NCBI GenBank assembly: GCA_040255405.1
Contig: JBDZUX010000006.1
Coordinates: 62,001-126,000 of the forward strand
Length of the DNA: 64,000 nucleotides
Source of the DNA: 66-474 sp040255405
GTDB lineage: Bacteria; Pseudomonadota; Gammaproteobacteria; Xanthomonadales; Rhodanobacteraceae
Direction of reading: 5' to 3'
Position numbers and translations under genes: made by a program. A model generated the notes under the pieces. It saw only the letters and a program-made list of their open reading frames with translations. It searched no databases and was not told where the DNA came from. Below are positions 32,292-41,015 of this stretch, piece by piece. The first letter of the stretch is position 1. Every line of letters starts with the position of its first letter.

Positions 32292-33236
32292 ATGCCCGCG
32301 CTGCTGATCCTCCGCCTCGTCCTGCTCGGCCTGATCGCGCTGTTCCTGCTGAGTGCGCTCGCCGTGCATTTCCGCTCGCGCGTGCGCCTGAAGCTCGGCC
32401 GCCAGTTGGCGAGCCACGCCACCGTGTTCGCGCCCTACAACCTGCTGATGTACGCGTTTTCCGCGGTGCCGGCCGGCGCGTTTCCCGACCGCAAACGCTT
32501 CACCGCCGTCGATGCGTTGCGCGACAACTGGCAAACGATCCGCGACGAAGCAGCCGGCCTGTTCGACCAGGGTCACATCCGCGATGCACTGAAGGACGAC
32601 GATGCCAGTTTCGCATCGTTCCTCAAGGTCGGCTGGAAGCGCTTCTACGTGAAGTGGTACGGCGAAGCGTTGCCGTCTGCCCAGGCCCTGTGCCCGAAAA
32701 CCGTGGAACTGGTGAACCGCATTCCCGGCGTCAAGGCCGCGATGTTCGCGCTGCTGCCACCCGGCGTCACGCTGAACCCGCATCGCGATCCGTTCGCCGG
32801 TTCGCTGCGCTACCACCTCGGCCTGATGACGCCCAACTCGCGCGACTGCCACATTTTCGTGGACGGCCAGGAATATTTCTGGCGCGACGGCGAGGACGTG
32901 ATCTTCGACGAAACCTGCGTGCACTGGGTCGAGAACAAGACCGACATGACGCGGGTGATTTTCTTTGCCGACCTCGAACGCCCGCTGCGATCGCGCGTCA
33001 TGGCGTGGATCAACCACCATGTCAGCAATTTCATGGGCGCGATCACCGCCTCGCCGAACCAGGTCAGCGAGCGCACCGGCGCGATCAACCGCCTGTTCTC
33101 GGCACTTCGCCAGCGCCGCGAGAAGAGCCGCGGTTTCAAGCAACGGCACCGCAAGCTGTTCAAGGCCATGAAACTCGCGGGCGCATTGGCGGTGCTCTGG
33201 GTCCTGCTGCTGGCGCCTTGGCCGCTGCTGCGCTGA
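32292..33236 (+). CDS. LpxO-like aspartyl/asparaginyl beta-hydroxylase
   Basis: A 314-residue Fe(II)/2-oxoglutarate dioxygenase of the aspartyl/asparaginyl hydroxylase family. The catalytic core has GVTLNPHRDPFAGSLRYHLG (HxD with iron ligands) and DETCVHWVENKTDMTRVIFF (distal His and the 2-oxoglutarate Arg). A hydrophobic helix at residues 5-26 and another at the C-terminus (about 295-313) anchor it in the inner membrane. Both features match LpxO, which 2-hydroxylates a lipid A acyl chain. A peptide hydroxylase role is the alternative. It starts 31 bp after thiD. Confidence 0.87.
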   Translation: MPALLILRLVLLGLIALFLLSALAVHFRSRVRLKLGRQLASHATVFAPYNLLMYAFSAVPAGAFPDRKRFTAVDALRDNWQTIRDEAAGLFDQGHIRDALKDDDASFASFLKVGWKRFYVKWYGEALPSAQALCPKTVELVNRIPGVKAAMFALLPPGVTLNPHRDPFAGSLRYHLGLMTPNSRDCHIFVDGQEYFWRDGEDVIFDETCVHWVENKTDMTRVIFFADLERPLRSRVMAWINHHVSNFMGAITASPNQVSERTGAINRLFSALRQRREKSRGFKQRHRKLFKAMKLAGALAVLWVLLLAPWPLLR

Positions 33237-33298
33237 AGGGCTGTCACGCGGGCGCTGCCCCGTGCGTCCTGGATTGAAACAGGACCGGAGTTGCAGAC

Positions 33299-34198
33299 GT
33301 GGAAATCCATGCCGATCTGTTCCAGCAACACCGCCCACGGCTGTTCGGCCTCGCCTACCGGATGCTCGGGGTACCCGCGGACGCGGAAGACGTGCTGCAC
33401 GATGCGTGGTTGCGCTGGCAGGCGCAGGACGCGGCGGCACTGGACGATCCGGAGGCATGGCTTGTCACCGTGACCACGCGCATTGCGCTGGACCGGTTGC
33501 GGCGCGCCAAGACCGAGCGCGAGCATTACTCCGGCCCGTGGCTGCCCGAACCCATGGGGGTAGCCGCCAGTTCGCCGGACGCGGAACTGGAGAGCAGCGA
33601 AACGCTCACGCTGTCGTTCCTGCTGCTGCTCGAACGCCTGAGCCCCGATGAGCGTGCCGCATTCCTGCTGCACGAAGTCTTCGATTACAGCCATGCCGAG
33701 GCGTCGGCGATCCTGGGCATCGAAGAAGACGCTTGCCGCCAGCGTGTGCATCGTGCGAAAACGCGGCTGCGCAAAGGCCGTCCTCGCTTCCACGTGGACG
33801 CGCCCGTGCAACGCCGCCTGCTCCAGCGGTTCGTCGAGGCCATGCGCCGGCCCAGCGAGGAAACCATGCGCGCGCTGTTCGCCGAAGATGCCGTGCATAT
33901 CGCGGACGGTGGCGGCCTGGCACGCGCCACGTTGCACCCGTTGCACGGTGCCGAACGGCTGGCGCGGCTGTACCTCCAACTCGCGCGACAGGCGCGGAAG
34001 GTCGAACTGCACTACGAACTGCGCACGCTCAACGGAGCACCCGCCCTGCTTTGCCGGATGGGCGGCCGGTTGTTCTACGCGATGTGGATCGATTGCGACG
34101 GCGAGCGGATCACCTCGGTGCACACGATCCGGCACCCCGGCAAGCTGGCGCGGATCGAGGCTGTCACGAAACACGCGGGTGCCGCGTCCTTGCATTGA
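33299..34198 (+). CDS. ECF41-type RNA polymerase sigma factor with SnoaL-like C-terminus
   Basis: A 299-residue extracytoplasmic-function sigma factor. Sigma region 2 is at residues about 5-75 (RLFGLAYRMLGVPADAEDVLHDAWLRW split across it). Sigma region 4 is at about 105-165 (LSPDERAAFLLHEVFDYSHAEASAILG). A C-terminal extension of about 120 residues of NTF2/SnoaL type follows. ECF41 factors use this extension in place of an anti-sigma factor and are typically linked to a carboxymuconolactone-decarboxylase, oxidoreductase or epimerase gene; exactly such a gene follows. The start is GTG with GGAG about nine bases upstream. Confidence 0.92.
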   Translation: MEIHADLFQQHRPRLFGLAYRMLGVPADAEDVLHDAWLRWQAQDAAALDDPEAWLVTVTTRIALDRLRRAKTEREHYSGPWLPEPMGVAASSPDAELESSETLTLSFLLLLERLSPDERAAFLLHEVFDYSHAEASAILGIEEDACRQRVHRAKTRLRKGRPRFHVDAPVQRRLLQRFVEAMRRPSEETMRALFAEDAVHIADGGGLARATLHPLHGAERLARLYLQLARQARKVELHYELRTLNGAPALLCRMGGRLFYAMWIDCDGERITSVHTIRHPGKLARIEAVTKHAGAASLH

Positions 34199-34243
34199 GT
34201 GACGGATGACGCCGTCACCGCAGTCCAATCCAAGGAGCCACCC

Positions 34244-34705
34244 ATGTCCCGTTTCACCCTGAAGAAGCATTTCGCCAGCCTGCAGCCGCTGTTCGCGCTG
34301 GGCAAGCAGCTCCACGAAGGCACGCTCGAACCGGCATTGCGCAATCTGGTTCTGATGCGCGCCTCGCAACTCAACGGCTGCGCCTATTGCCTCGACATGC
34401 ACAGCAAGGACGCGCGTGCCGCCGGCGAATCCGAACAACGCCTGTACGTGCTGCCGGCCTGGCGCGAGGCGGCGTTCTACAGCGCGCGCGAACGCGCCGC
34501 CCTGGCGTGGTGCGAAGCCCTCACGCAGCTTCCCGCGCACGACCAGTCCGTGCCGGATGCGTTGTACGCGGAAGCACGCGCGCAGTTCGATGAAAAGGAA
34601 TTGGTGGACCTCACGCTGCTGGTGACGCTGATCAACAGCTGGAACCGCATCAATATCGCCGCGCGGCCGGAAGTCGGCGATTACCGTCCCGGGATGTTCG
34701 ACTGA
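34244..34705 (+). CDS. Carboxymuconolactone decarboxylase/AhpD-like protein
   Basis: A 153-residue alkylhydroperoxidase-D fold protein. RNLVLMRASQLNGCAYCLDMHSKDAR (residues about 33-58) contains the redox CxxC motif (CAYC) and the downstream His typical of the CMD/AhpD family. A strong AAGGAG precedes the ATG. It lies 45 bp downstream of the ECF41 sigma gene and is the expected target and partner of that sigma factor. It probably reduces peroxides or other small oxidants; the substrate is not known. Confidence 0.93.
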   Translation: MSRFTLKKHFASLQPLFALGKQLHEGTLEPALRNLVLMRASQLNGCAYCLDMHSKDARAAGESEQRLYVLPAWREAAFYSARERAALAWCEALTQLPAHDQSVPDALYAEARAQFDEKELVDLTLLVTLINSWNRINIAARPEVGDYRPGMFD

Positions 34706-34872
34706 AGGCCGGGCGCGCCGCAGGGCGCGCAAGGCTTAGCGCTGCGGTGCCGGTAAATCCCGCGTACTGGCCGATCCTGCCGCTGTTGGGGGATCCCCGC
34801 CATCCGTCGCTACTTCGAAAGCGAAGCGGGTGGCTGTGGCGAGTCCTGCGACATCGCCTGATGGCGCGGCGA

Positions 34873-35883
34873 TCAGCCGCGCACGCGCTCGACCAGCGCG
34901 GCGGCAAACGATTCGGTGGTGCCGCTGCCGCCGAGGTCCGGCGTCACGCGGTCATGGGCTTCCAGCGTGGCGCGGATGGCTTTGCGGATGCGCGTCCCCT
35001 TGTCGACCTGCCCCAGGTGATCCAGCATTTCGGCCGCGGCCAGCAGCAGTGCGCATGGGTTTGCGATGTTCCTGCCCGCGATGTCCGGGGCCGAGCCGTG
35101 CACGGCTTCGAAGATTGCCACCCCCTGCCCGATGTTGGCCCCGGGCGCAAGGCCCAACCCGCCCACCAGTCCCGCGCACAGGTCCGAAAGGATGTCGCCG
35201 AACAGATTGGTGGTGACGATCACGTCGAACTGCCACGGATTCATCACCAGCTGCATGCAGGTGTTGTCCACGATCATCTCGTTGAACTCGATCTGCGGAT
35301 ACTCCCTTGCAATCTCGCGCGCGACGTCGAGGAACAGGCCGGATGCGGTCTTGATGATGTTGGCCTTGTGCACCGCGGTGACCTTCTTGCGACCCTTGCG
35401 GACGGCCAGTTCGAAGGCGTGGCGCACGATTCGCGAGGCGCCCTTGCGGGTATTGCGCACAATCGATTGCGCAATCTCGCCGTCATCGGACAATGTCTGG
35501 CCTTCCGCAAGATAGGCGCCCTCGGTGTTCTCGCGCACCGTGATGATGTCGATGTTCTCGTAGCGCGCCCTGGTGCCGGGAAAGCTGACCGCGGGGCGCA
35601 CGTTGGCGTACAGGTCGAAGTGCCGGCGCAACGCCACGTTGATGGATGAAAAGCCCCTGCCGATCGGCGTGGTGAGCGGGCCTTTCAGCGCGATGCCGTG
35701 TTTCGCGATTACGTCGAGCGTCGCTTGGGGCAACAGCTCGCCGTACTTTTCCAGCGCCACCATGCCGGCCTCGACGAATTCGTATTCGAGTCCGCAGTTC
35801 AATGAATCCAGCACTTTCAGGGTGGCAGCCATGATTTCCGGGCCAATGCCGTCGCCGCGGATTACCGCAATCGTTTTCGTCAC
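34873..35883 (-). CDS. Isocitrate dehydrogenase, short NAD-type
   Basis: A 336-residue beta-decarboxylating dehydrogenase of the IDH/IMDH family. TIAVIRGDGIGPEIM starts the protein. VRENTEGAYLAEGQ carries the phosphorylation-loop-like substrate site, and VHKANIIKTASGLF, DNTCMQLVMNPWQFDVIVTTN and LGLAPGANIG follow. The length matches the NAD-dependent isocitrate dehydrogenases of Xanthomonas rather than the ~416-residue NADP enzyme of E. coli. Homoisocitrate or isopropylmalate dehydrogenase is less likely. GTG 35883 is chosen because AAGGAG lies six bases upstream. The last codons run into a stretch resembling the right end of the 97-bp repeat. Confidence 0.88.
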   Translation of the reverse strand: MTKTIAVIRGDGIGPEIMAATLKVLDSLNCGLEYEFVEAGMVALEKYGELLPQATLDVIAKHGIALKGPLTTPIGRGFSSINVALRRHFDLYANVRPAVSFPGTRARYENIDIITVRENTEGAYLAEGQTLSDDGEIAQSIVRNTRKGASRIVRHAFELAVRKGRKKVTAVHKANIIKTASGLFLDVAREIAREYPQIEFNEMIVDNTCMQLVMNPWQFDVIVTTNLFGDILSDLCAGLVGGLGLAPGANIGQGVAIFEAVHGSAPDIAGRNIANPCALLLAAAEMLDHLGQVDKGTRIRKAIRATLEAHDRVTPDLGGSGTTESFAAALVERVRG

Positions 35884-36068
35884 GCAAAACTCCTTCAGGC
35901 ATCGCCGCGCAAGCGGTGATGCGGACAAAACAAACGGGAAATTATCGCAGATCGCGCCACCCGGAACCAATTCGAAGCGGCTGTTGCGAAAAGTCGGGGC
36001 GAAGACGGGCGTTTACGCAATGCCAGTGGCATCACGTGCCCGGCTGAGCGCCCGGCCAGGGACGGTCG

Positions 36069-36183
36069 GGCCGGCGCCCGCGCCATGGATGGTCACTCAC
36101 TGTGACGCCGCAGCGTATACGAGACAGTCACTGTCCAACAGAGTGAACGCAGCTCTGGTCGACGCCGCGATCATGGACGATCG
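36069..36183 (+). repeat. Copy 4 (diverged) of the ~97-bp repeat
   Basis: The right end GCCGCGATCATGGACGATCG (36164-36183) is nearly identical to that of copy 1. The left end is marked by CGCCATGGATGGTCAC at 36081 and is weaker. It extends across the stop codon of the glutaredoxin gene, whose last residues (ADRP) are encoded by the repeat end. Together with sequence to 35884 it makes up the 287-bp gap upstream of the isocitrate dehydrogenase; no gene is seen there. Confidence 0.5.
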
Positions 36184-36437
36184 GCTGCAAGAAGCTCTTT
36201 GAGCTTGCCGCTGCGATCGGCCGCGGCAAGCTGGTCGAACCCGCCCACGTGGGTGCCATTGATGAAGATTTGCGGCACGGTGCGGGCGCCGGGCGCGCGG
36301 TCCAGCATTTCGGCGCGCGCCGCGGGGTCGATGTCGATGCGCCGTTCGCGCCACTCGAGCCCCCTGGCCTTCAACAGGCTCTTGGCGGCCATGCAGTACC
36401 CGCACGCCGCGGTGGAATAGATTTCGATATCGGCCAT
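36171..36437 (-). CDS. grxC: Glutaredoxin 3
   Basis: An 88-residue dithiol glutaredoxin that reduces disulfides with glutathione. The active site is ACGYC (Cys12 and Cys15), with Gly in place of the usual Pro of CPYC. Other family features are RTVPQIFINGTHVGGFDQL (cis-Pro and GG-FD glutathione site, about residues 52-70). ATG 36437 gives the normal N-terminus MADIEIYSTAACGYC; the frame extends upstream without support. The final four residues come from the adjoining repeat end. Confidence 0.94.
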   Translation of the reverse strand: MADIEIYSTAACGYCMAAKSLLKARGLEWRERRIDIDPAARAEMLDRAPGARTVPQIFINGTHVGGFDQLAAADRSGKLKELLAADRP

Positions 36438-36592
36438 GGTTCGCAAACGCGGTGTCAATAACGTTATTTTATCCCCCTTGGGCATGCCGGGACCGAGAAT
36501 GGCTGCTGGTTTCCGCCCAATCGCACCTCCGTTCGCCCCCGAACCAAACGCTGCCCGGAAGGTCCAATTCCAGACACGTTAACCTGCCGTCC

Positions 36593-38356
36593 ATGTCGAA
36601 GCGCTTCCGCCCACTTATGACCCTGGCCGCGACGCTTGCGTTGTCGCTGCCGGCGCTTGCGCAGCAGAGCGACGTGCGGCTGCCCAGCCTCGGCAGTTCC
36701 GCCGACGCGGTGATGTCGCCGCAGGAGGCGCAGGCCTACGGCGCGGAATTCCTGCGCGAACTGCGCGCCGCGCACCTGGTGATGGACGATCCGCAGGTCG
36801 ACCAGTACCTGCGCACGCTCGGCTACCGGCTCGCCTCGGCCAGCAGCGACCCGTCCCAGCACTACACGTTCACCGCCCTGAACGTGCCGGAGATCAACGC
36901 ATTCGCGACGTTCGGCGGCTACGTCTTCATCTTCTCGGGCATGTTCACCCTCACGCAGAACCAGGACCAGCTTGCCGCGGTGATGGCGCACGAGCTGGCC
37001 CACGTCAGCCAGCACCACTTGCAGCGTGCGATCGAGGATCAGAAGAAAACCGCACCGCTGTATGTGCTGGGCGCATTCGCGGCGGCGCTGGCGGCATCGC
37101 ACGTCGATTCCACCGACCAGCGGGTCCAGACCCAGCCCTATGGCTACGGCTATGGCAACGCACCGTATTCGCAGGGCCTGGACCCCACCGTCGGCGCGTT
37201 CTACTCCGTGCTGGCGATGATGCAACAGCACCAGATCGACTTCACCCGCAAGGACGAATCCGAGGCCGACCATGTCGGCATCGATACGCTGGCCAAGGCC
37301 GGTTTCGACCCGATCGGCATGGCCACGGTGTTCGCCCACATGCAGTCGGTCCTGCGTCCGGGCGGCGAGGGGGGGATGGCTGCCGGCAACATTCCGGATT
37401 TCCTGCAGAGCCACCCCGTCTCCAGCGTGCGCATCGCCGACGCGCGGGCCCGCGCGCGGGTGCTTGAAGCCACCGTGAAGTCGCAGCCGTCCGGGACGGT
37501 CGATGCCTCGTTGCCCGGCCTGTTGCCGCTGCCGTTCGTCAAGGGCGGCGCGCTGCTGGACCGCTCCGCGCGCGGGCCCAGCGAAATGCAATACCAGTTG
37601 ATGCGCGAACGGGTACGCGTGCTGTCGTCCAACGACCCGCGTTCGGTACTCGACTACTACACGCGCAACATGGCCAGCAGCACGAAGTTCGCGGACGCGC
37701 CGGCCACCCGCTACGGCTACGCGCTGACCCTGCTGCAGCTGAACCAGGCGTCCAAGGCCGTGCCGATCATGGCCAAGCTGTCGAAAGAGCAGCCCGACAA
37801 CCTGAGCCTTGCGCTGGGCCTGGCCGAAGCCGAACGCCACGCGGACCAGCGTGCCGACGCGCTGCAACGCTACGCCGCGCTCAACGCCATGTGGCCGAAC
37901 GATCCGGCGATCGTGCTGGACTACAGCCGCGCGCTGCTGGACGACGGCAGCAAGCCGAGCGCCAGGACCGCGCAGGCGCTGTTGAAGCCGTTGCTCAACG
38001 ACGACTCCGAACCTTCGCTGTATTCCGCCTACGGCCACGCCTGCCATGTCGCAGGCGACGACGTGCACGCCGGGATCGCGTATGCCGACGCCACGTTCCT
38101 GTCCGGCCATGCCGCGGACGCGCTGGACCAGTTGAATCGCTTGCTGAAGCGCACCGACCTCGACTACTACAGCCGCGCGCAGATCGACGCGCGCATCGCG
38201 CAGGTCACGCCGATCGTGCTGGAAATCCGGCGCCGGCATCTCGATCGGGACCAGGACGGCAACGACGACAGCTCGCTGCGGAACGGCGCTTCGCCCAACC
38301 GGCAAACCGGATTCCGGTTCGGTGCCTGCGCGGGTGCCGCCTGTACCCCGCCGTGA
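36593..38356 (+). CDS. BepA-like periplasmic M48 metalloprotease with TPR region
   Basis: A 587-residue zinc metallopeptidase with a signal peptide (residues 1-23, ending LPALAQ). The M48 core has VMAHELAHVSQHH with HELAH at 133-137 and the third ligand in KDESEADHVG (near residue 223). A TPR-like helical region follows (about 360-540), as in E. coli BepA, which assembles or degrades LptD and BAM substrates at the outer membrane. It is about 100 residues longer than E. coli BepA (487), partly from a Tyr/Gly/Gln-rich insert near 175-200 and a C-terminal tail. ATG 36593 is chosen for the signal peptide. Confidence 0.9.
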   Translation: MSKRFRPLMTLAATLALSLPALAQQSDVRLPSLGSSADAVMSPQEAQAYGAEFLRELRAAHLVMDDPQVDQYLRTLGYRLASASSDPSQHYTFTALNVPEINAFATFGGYVFIFSGMFTLTQNQDQLAAVMAHELAHVSQHHLQRAIEDQKKTAPLYVLGAFAAALAASHVDSTDQRVQTQPYGYGYGNAPYSQGLDPTVGAFYSVLAMMQQHQIDFTRKDESEADHVGIDTLAKAGFDPIGMATVFAHMQSVLRPGGEGGMAAGNIPDFLQSHPVSSVRIADARARARVLEATVKSQPSGTVDASLPGLLPLPFVKGGALLDRSARGPSEMQYQLMRERVRVLSSNDPRSVLDYYTRNMASSTKFADAPATRYGYALTLLQLNQASKAVPIMAKLSKEQPDNLSLALGLAEAERHADQRADALQRYAALNAMWPNDPAIVLDYSRALLDDGSKPSARTAQALLKPLLNDDSEPSLYSAYGHACHVAGDDVHAGIAYADATFLSGHAADALDQLNRLLKRTDLDYYSRAQIDARIAQVTPIVLEIRRRHLDRDQDGNDDSSLRNGASPNRQTGFRFGACAGAACTPP

Positions 38357-38426
38357 ATCGGCGCGGCGCGCTGTCCGCGGAGGCGCGTTCGCTTATCATG
38401 CCGCTTTCGGCTTTTCGACTCGCGCC

Positions 38427-39158
38427 ATGACCCCGATCCGCCATTTGCTCCGTCGGCTGCTGCCGGTCCTGCTCGTGCCGTTCGCGATCGCGACCGCCCA
38501 TGCCCAGGCCGCACCGCCAGCTTCGGCATCGTCGTCGCCGGCACCGGCTGCGCCCGCGCATCCGCAGGTCGGAATCAAGACTTCGCAAGGCGACTTCGTG
38601 ATCGAGTTGTTCCCGGACAAGGCGCCCAAGACCGTCGCCAATTTCCTGCAGTACGTGAAGGATGGCTTCTACGATGGCACGGTATTCCACCGCGTGATCC
38701 CGGGCTACCTCGTCCAGGGCGGCCTGTACACGCGCCAGTTGCGGCCCAAGCGTACCCTGCCGTCCATTCCGGACGAGGCCAACAACGGCTTGTCGAACCT
38801 GCGCGGCACCGTGGCCGCGGCGCGCGGCCCGGACCCCGATTCCGCCACCGCGCAGTTCTTCATCAACGTGGTCGACAACCCGCGCCTCGACTACGTCGGC
38901 AACCAGAGCGGCATGACGTGGGGCTACGCGGTGTTTGGCAAGGTCGTCAAGGGCATGGACGTGGTGGACAAGATCGACAACCTGCCGACCGGTCCGCAAG
39001 GCCCGTTCATCGGAGACGTGCCGCGGCCGCTGGTGGTGATCGAAAGCGCGAAGGTGATCGGCGAAGCCGCGCATCCCGTCGAAGAACCGGTGTCGCCCGT
39101 GACCGGACAGGTACCCGCGTCGGCGCCGCCGGCCTCGAAGAAGCCCGCGAAGCATTGA
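38427..39158 (+). CDS. ppiA: Secreted cyclophilin-type peptidyl-prolyl isomerase
   Basis: A 243-residue PpiA-type cyclophilin that speeds proline isomerisation in the periplasm. The signal peptide covers residues 1-26 (ending TAHAQA) and is followed by an Ala/Pro/Ser linker. The cyclophilin fold has TVFHRVIPGYLVQGGLY (catalytic Arg region), SATAQFFINVVDN and GYAVFGKVVKGMDVV. A Pro/Ala tail of about 35 residues ends the protein. The start at 38427 is set by the signal peptide. The lpxH GTG lies 3 bp beyond the stop, so the genes are coupled (ppi-lpxH is a common pair). Confidence 0.94.
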   Translation: MTPIRHLLRRLLPVLLVPFAIATAHAQAAPPASASSSPAPAAPAHPQVGIKTSQGDFVIELFPDKAPKTVANFLQYVKDGFYDGTVFHRVIPGYLVQGGLYTRQLRPKRTLPSIPDEANNGLSNLRGTVAAARGPDPDSATAQFFINVVDNPRLDYVGNQSGMTWGYAVFGKVVKGMDVVDKIDNLPTGPQGPFIGDVPRPLVVIESAKVIGEAAHPVEEPVSPVTGQVPASAPPASKKPAKH

Positions 39159-39161
39159 TCC

Positions 39162-39887
39162 GTGACGGCACTGTTCGTCTCCGATCTCCACCTCGACGAC
39201 GCGCGCCCGCACATCGTCCAGGATTTCGAACGCTTCTGCGCCGGCGAGGCGCGACGGGCCGACGCGTTGTACGTACTCGGAGACCTCTTCGAGGCCTATG
39301 TCGGCGATGACGATGATGCGACGTTGAATGCGCGCGTCGCCCATGCGCTGCACGGCGTCGCCGACGCCGGCGTGCCGGTGCATTTCATCGCCGGCAACCG
39401 CGATTTCCTGCTGGGCGAGGCTTACGCACGCCGCTGCGGGATGGACCTTCTCGAGGACGGCGCCGTGGTGGATCTGAACGGCACGCCTGCGCTGGTCCTG
39501 CACGGCGACGTGTTGTGCACCGATGACGCGGCCTATCTCGCTTTTCGCCGGCAGGTGCGCGATCCCGCATGGCAAGCCGCGTTCCTCGCCCGCCCGCTGG
39601 AAGAGCGTCGCGCGTTCGCGGCGCAAGCCCGCGACGCCAGCCGCGCGCACACTTCGACTACCAACATGGCGATCATGGACGTCAATCAGGGCGCCGTGGA
39701 ACGCGCGCTGCGCCAAGCCGGTGTCGCACGGATGATCCACGGCCACACCCACCGCCCGGCCATCCACGACTTTGAACTCGACGGCAAACCCGCGCAGCGC
39801 ATCGTGCTGGGCGACTGGTACGAACAGGGTTCGGTGTTGCGCGTGGACGCGAAGACCATCACGCCTGCCAGCCTGACGGGCACATAG
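39162..39887 (+). CDS. lpxH: UDP-2,3-diacylglucosamine hydrolase
   Basis: LpxH cleaves UDP-2,3-diacylglucosamine to lipid X, the fourth step of lipid A synthesis, at the inner membrane. The 241-residue calcineurin-like phosphoesterase has LFVSDLHLDD, YVLGDLFEAYVGDDD, HFIAGNRDFLLG, LVLHGDVLCTDD and MIHGHTHRPAIHDF, which together supply the two-metal site. Length matches E. coli (240). The start codon is GTG, 3 bp after ppiA. Confidence 0.96.
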   Translation: MTALFVSDLHLDDARPHIVQDFERFCAGEARRADALYVLGDLFEAYVGDDDDATLNARVAHALHGVADAGVPVHFIAGNRDFLLGEAYARRCGMDLLEDGAVVDLNGTPALVLHGDVLCTDDAAYLAFRRQVRDPAWQAAFLARPLEERRAFAAQARDASRAHTSTTNMAIMDVNQGAVERALRQAGVARMIHGHTHRPAIHDFELDGKPAQRIVLGDWYEQGSVLRVDAKTITPASLTGT

Positions 39888-39904
39888 GGTTCGAAGGAGG
39901 CACC

Positions 39905-40549
39905 ATGCAACTGGTCGGCATGCTCGATTCCCCCTATGTACGGCGCGCCGCGATTTCGCTGCGGATGCTGGGCATTCCATTCGAGCATCGGCCGCTCTCG
40001 GTGTTCCGCGACTTCGACACGTTCCGCGAGGTCAATCCGCTGGTCAAGGCACCGACATTGATCTGCGACGACGGCTGCGTACTGGTCGATTCTTCGCTGA
40101 TCATCGATTACGCCGAGATGCTCGCGGGACGCAGCCTGATGCCGTCCGAACCCGATGCACGCCGCCACGCCTTGCGGCTGACCGGCTTGGCGCTGGTGGC
40201 GTGCGAAAAGGCAGTGCAGCAATTTTACGAACTCAATCGCGCGCCGGATTTGCAGGATGCTGCGTGGCTGCAACGCGTGCACAAACAACTGCGCGACGCC
40301 TGCAAGCTGCTGGACGGGACGTTGGCGTCGGCGCCCGCAGATCGTTGGCTGTGTGGCGACACACCGACGCAGGCCGACATCACCGTGGGCGTCGCATGGA
40401 CCTTCGCGCAGATTGTCGCCGCGGAAATCGTGTCCCCGCACGACTATCCTGCGTTCGCGGATTTTGTCGCGCGTGCGGAGCAGCTGCCGGCATTCACGAC
40501 ATTGCCGCCCCTGGTGTCTCAGCAACCGGACCGGGGCCCACCACCTTGA
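39905..40549 (+). CDS. Glutathione S-transferase family protein
   Basis: A 214-residue cytosolic GST. The N-terminal thioredoxin-like domain has MLDSPYVRRAAISLRMLGIPF (split at residues 6-26; Ser or Tyr can activate the thiol), LVKAPTLICDDG with the cis-Pro, and LVDSSLIIDYAE with the glutathione-binding Ser. The C-terminal helical domain ends with the N-capping segment TQADITVGVAWTF. GGAGG precedes the ATG. The stop overlaps the TTG start of the MgtC-like gene as TTGA. The substrate is not predictable. Confidence 0.92.
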   Translation: MQLVGMLDSPYVRRAAISLRMLGIPFEHRPLSVFRDFDTFREVNPLVKAPTLICDDGCVLVDSSLIIDYAEMLAGRSLMPSEPDARRHALRLTGLALVACEKAVQQFYELNRAPDLQDAAWLQRVHKQLRDACKLLDGTLASAPADRWLCGDTPTQADITVGVAWTFAQIVAAEIVSPHDYPAFADFVARAEQLPAFTTLPPLVSQQPDRGPPP

Positions 40550-41010
40550 ACGTGCTGGTCGACGAACTCACTGGCGGCCTGCCCGACGGCACCGCGCTGT
40601 TGCGGGTGCTGATCCGGTTGCTCGGCGCGATGCTGGCCGGCGCGATACTCGGCTGGCAACGCGAGCGGTCGGACAAGCCGGCCGGGTTGCGCACCCATAT
40701 CCTGGTGGCGCTCGGCGCCGCCATCTTCGTGGTGGTGCCCGAGCAATTCGCGATGAACCCGGATGCGCTGTCACGCGTGATCCAGGGCATTGCCACCGGC
40801 ATCGGTTTCCTTGGTGGCGGCGTGATCCTGAAGCATGCATCCGAGCGCCGGATCGAAGGGTTGACGACCGCCGCGGATATCTGGGCCACCGCCGCGATCG
40901 GCGTTGCGATAGGGCTGGGCGCGCTAGGCATCGGCCTGGTTGCCACGGTGTTCGCGTGGATGGTGCTGAGCGTGATGTACCGGATACAGGCGCGAGGGAA
41001 CCCGCATTGA
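40546..41010 (+). CDS. MgtC/SapB-family inner-membrane protein
   Basis: A 154-residue membrane protein of the MgtC/SapB family. The conserved core includes LGAMLAGAILGWQRERSDKPAGLRTHILV (spread over residues about 24-52) and GIATGIGFLGGGVILKH near 85, with four hydrophobic helices. It lacks the longer C-terminal cytosolic domain of Salmonella MgtC, so it is the short SapB-like form. MgtC proteins affect magnesium stress and ATP synthase in pathogens; here the role is unknown. TTG 40546 overlaps the GST stop; GTG 40552 is a near alternative. Confidence 0.85.
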   Translation: MNVLVDELTGGLPDGTALLRVLIRLLGAMLAGAILGWQRERSDKPAGLRTHILVALGAAIFVVVPEQFAMNPDALSRVIQGIATGIGFLGGGVILKHASERRIEGLTTAADIWATAAIGVAIGLGALGIGLVATVFAWMVLSVMYRIQARGNPH

Positions 41011-41015
41011 CGCTG

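Noticed and set aside
34790..34880. Possible further copy of the 97-bp repeat before the isocitrate dehydrogenase stop
   Set aside because: Only the right-end word GGCGCGGCGATCA matches; no convincing left end was found, and part of the match is coding sequence.
36464..38305. A 613-codon minus-strand frame opposite the BepA-like gene
   Set aside because: No family motif or signal; it mirrors the codon structure of the real gene on the other strand.
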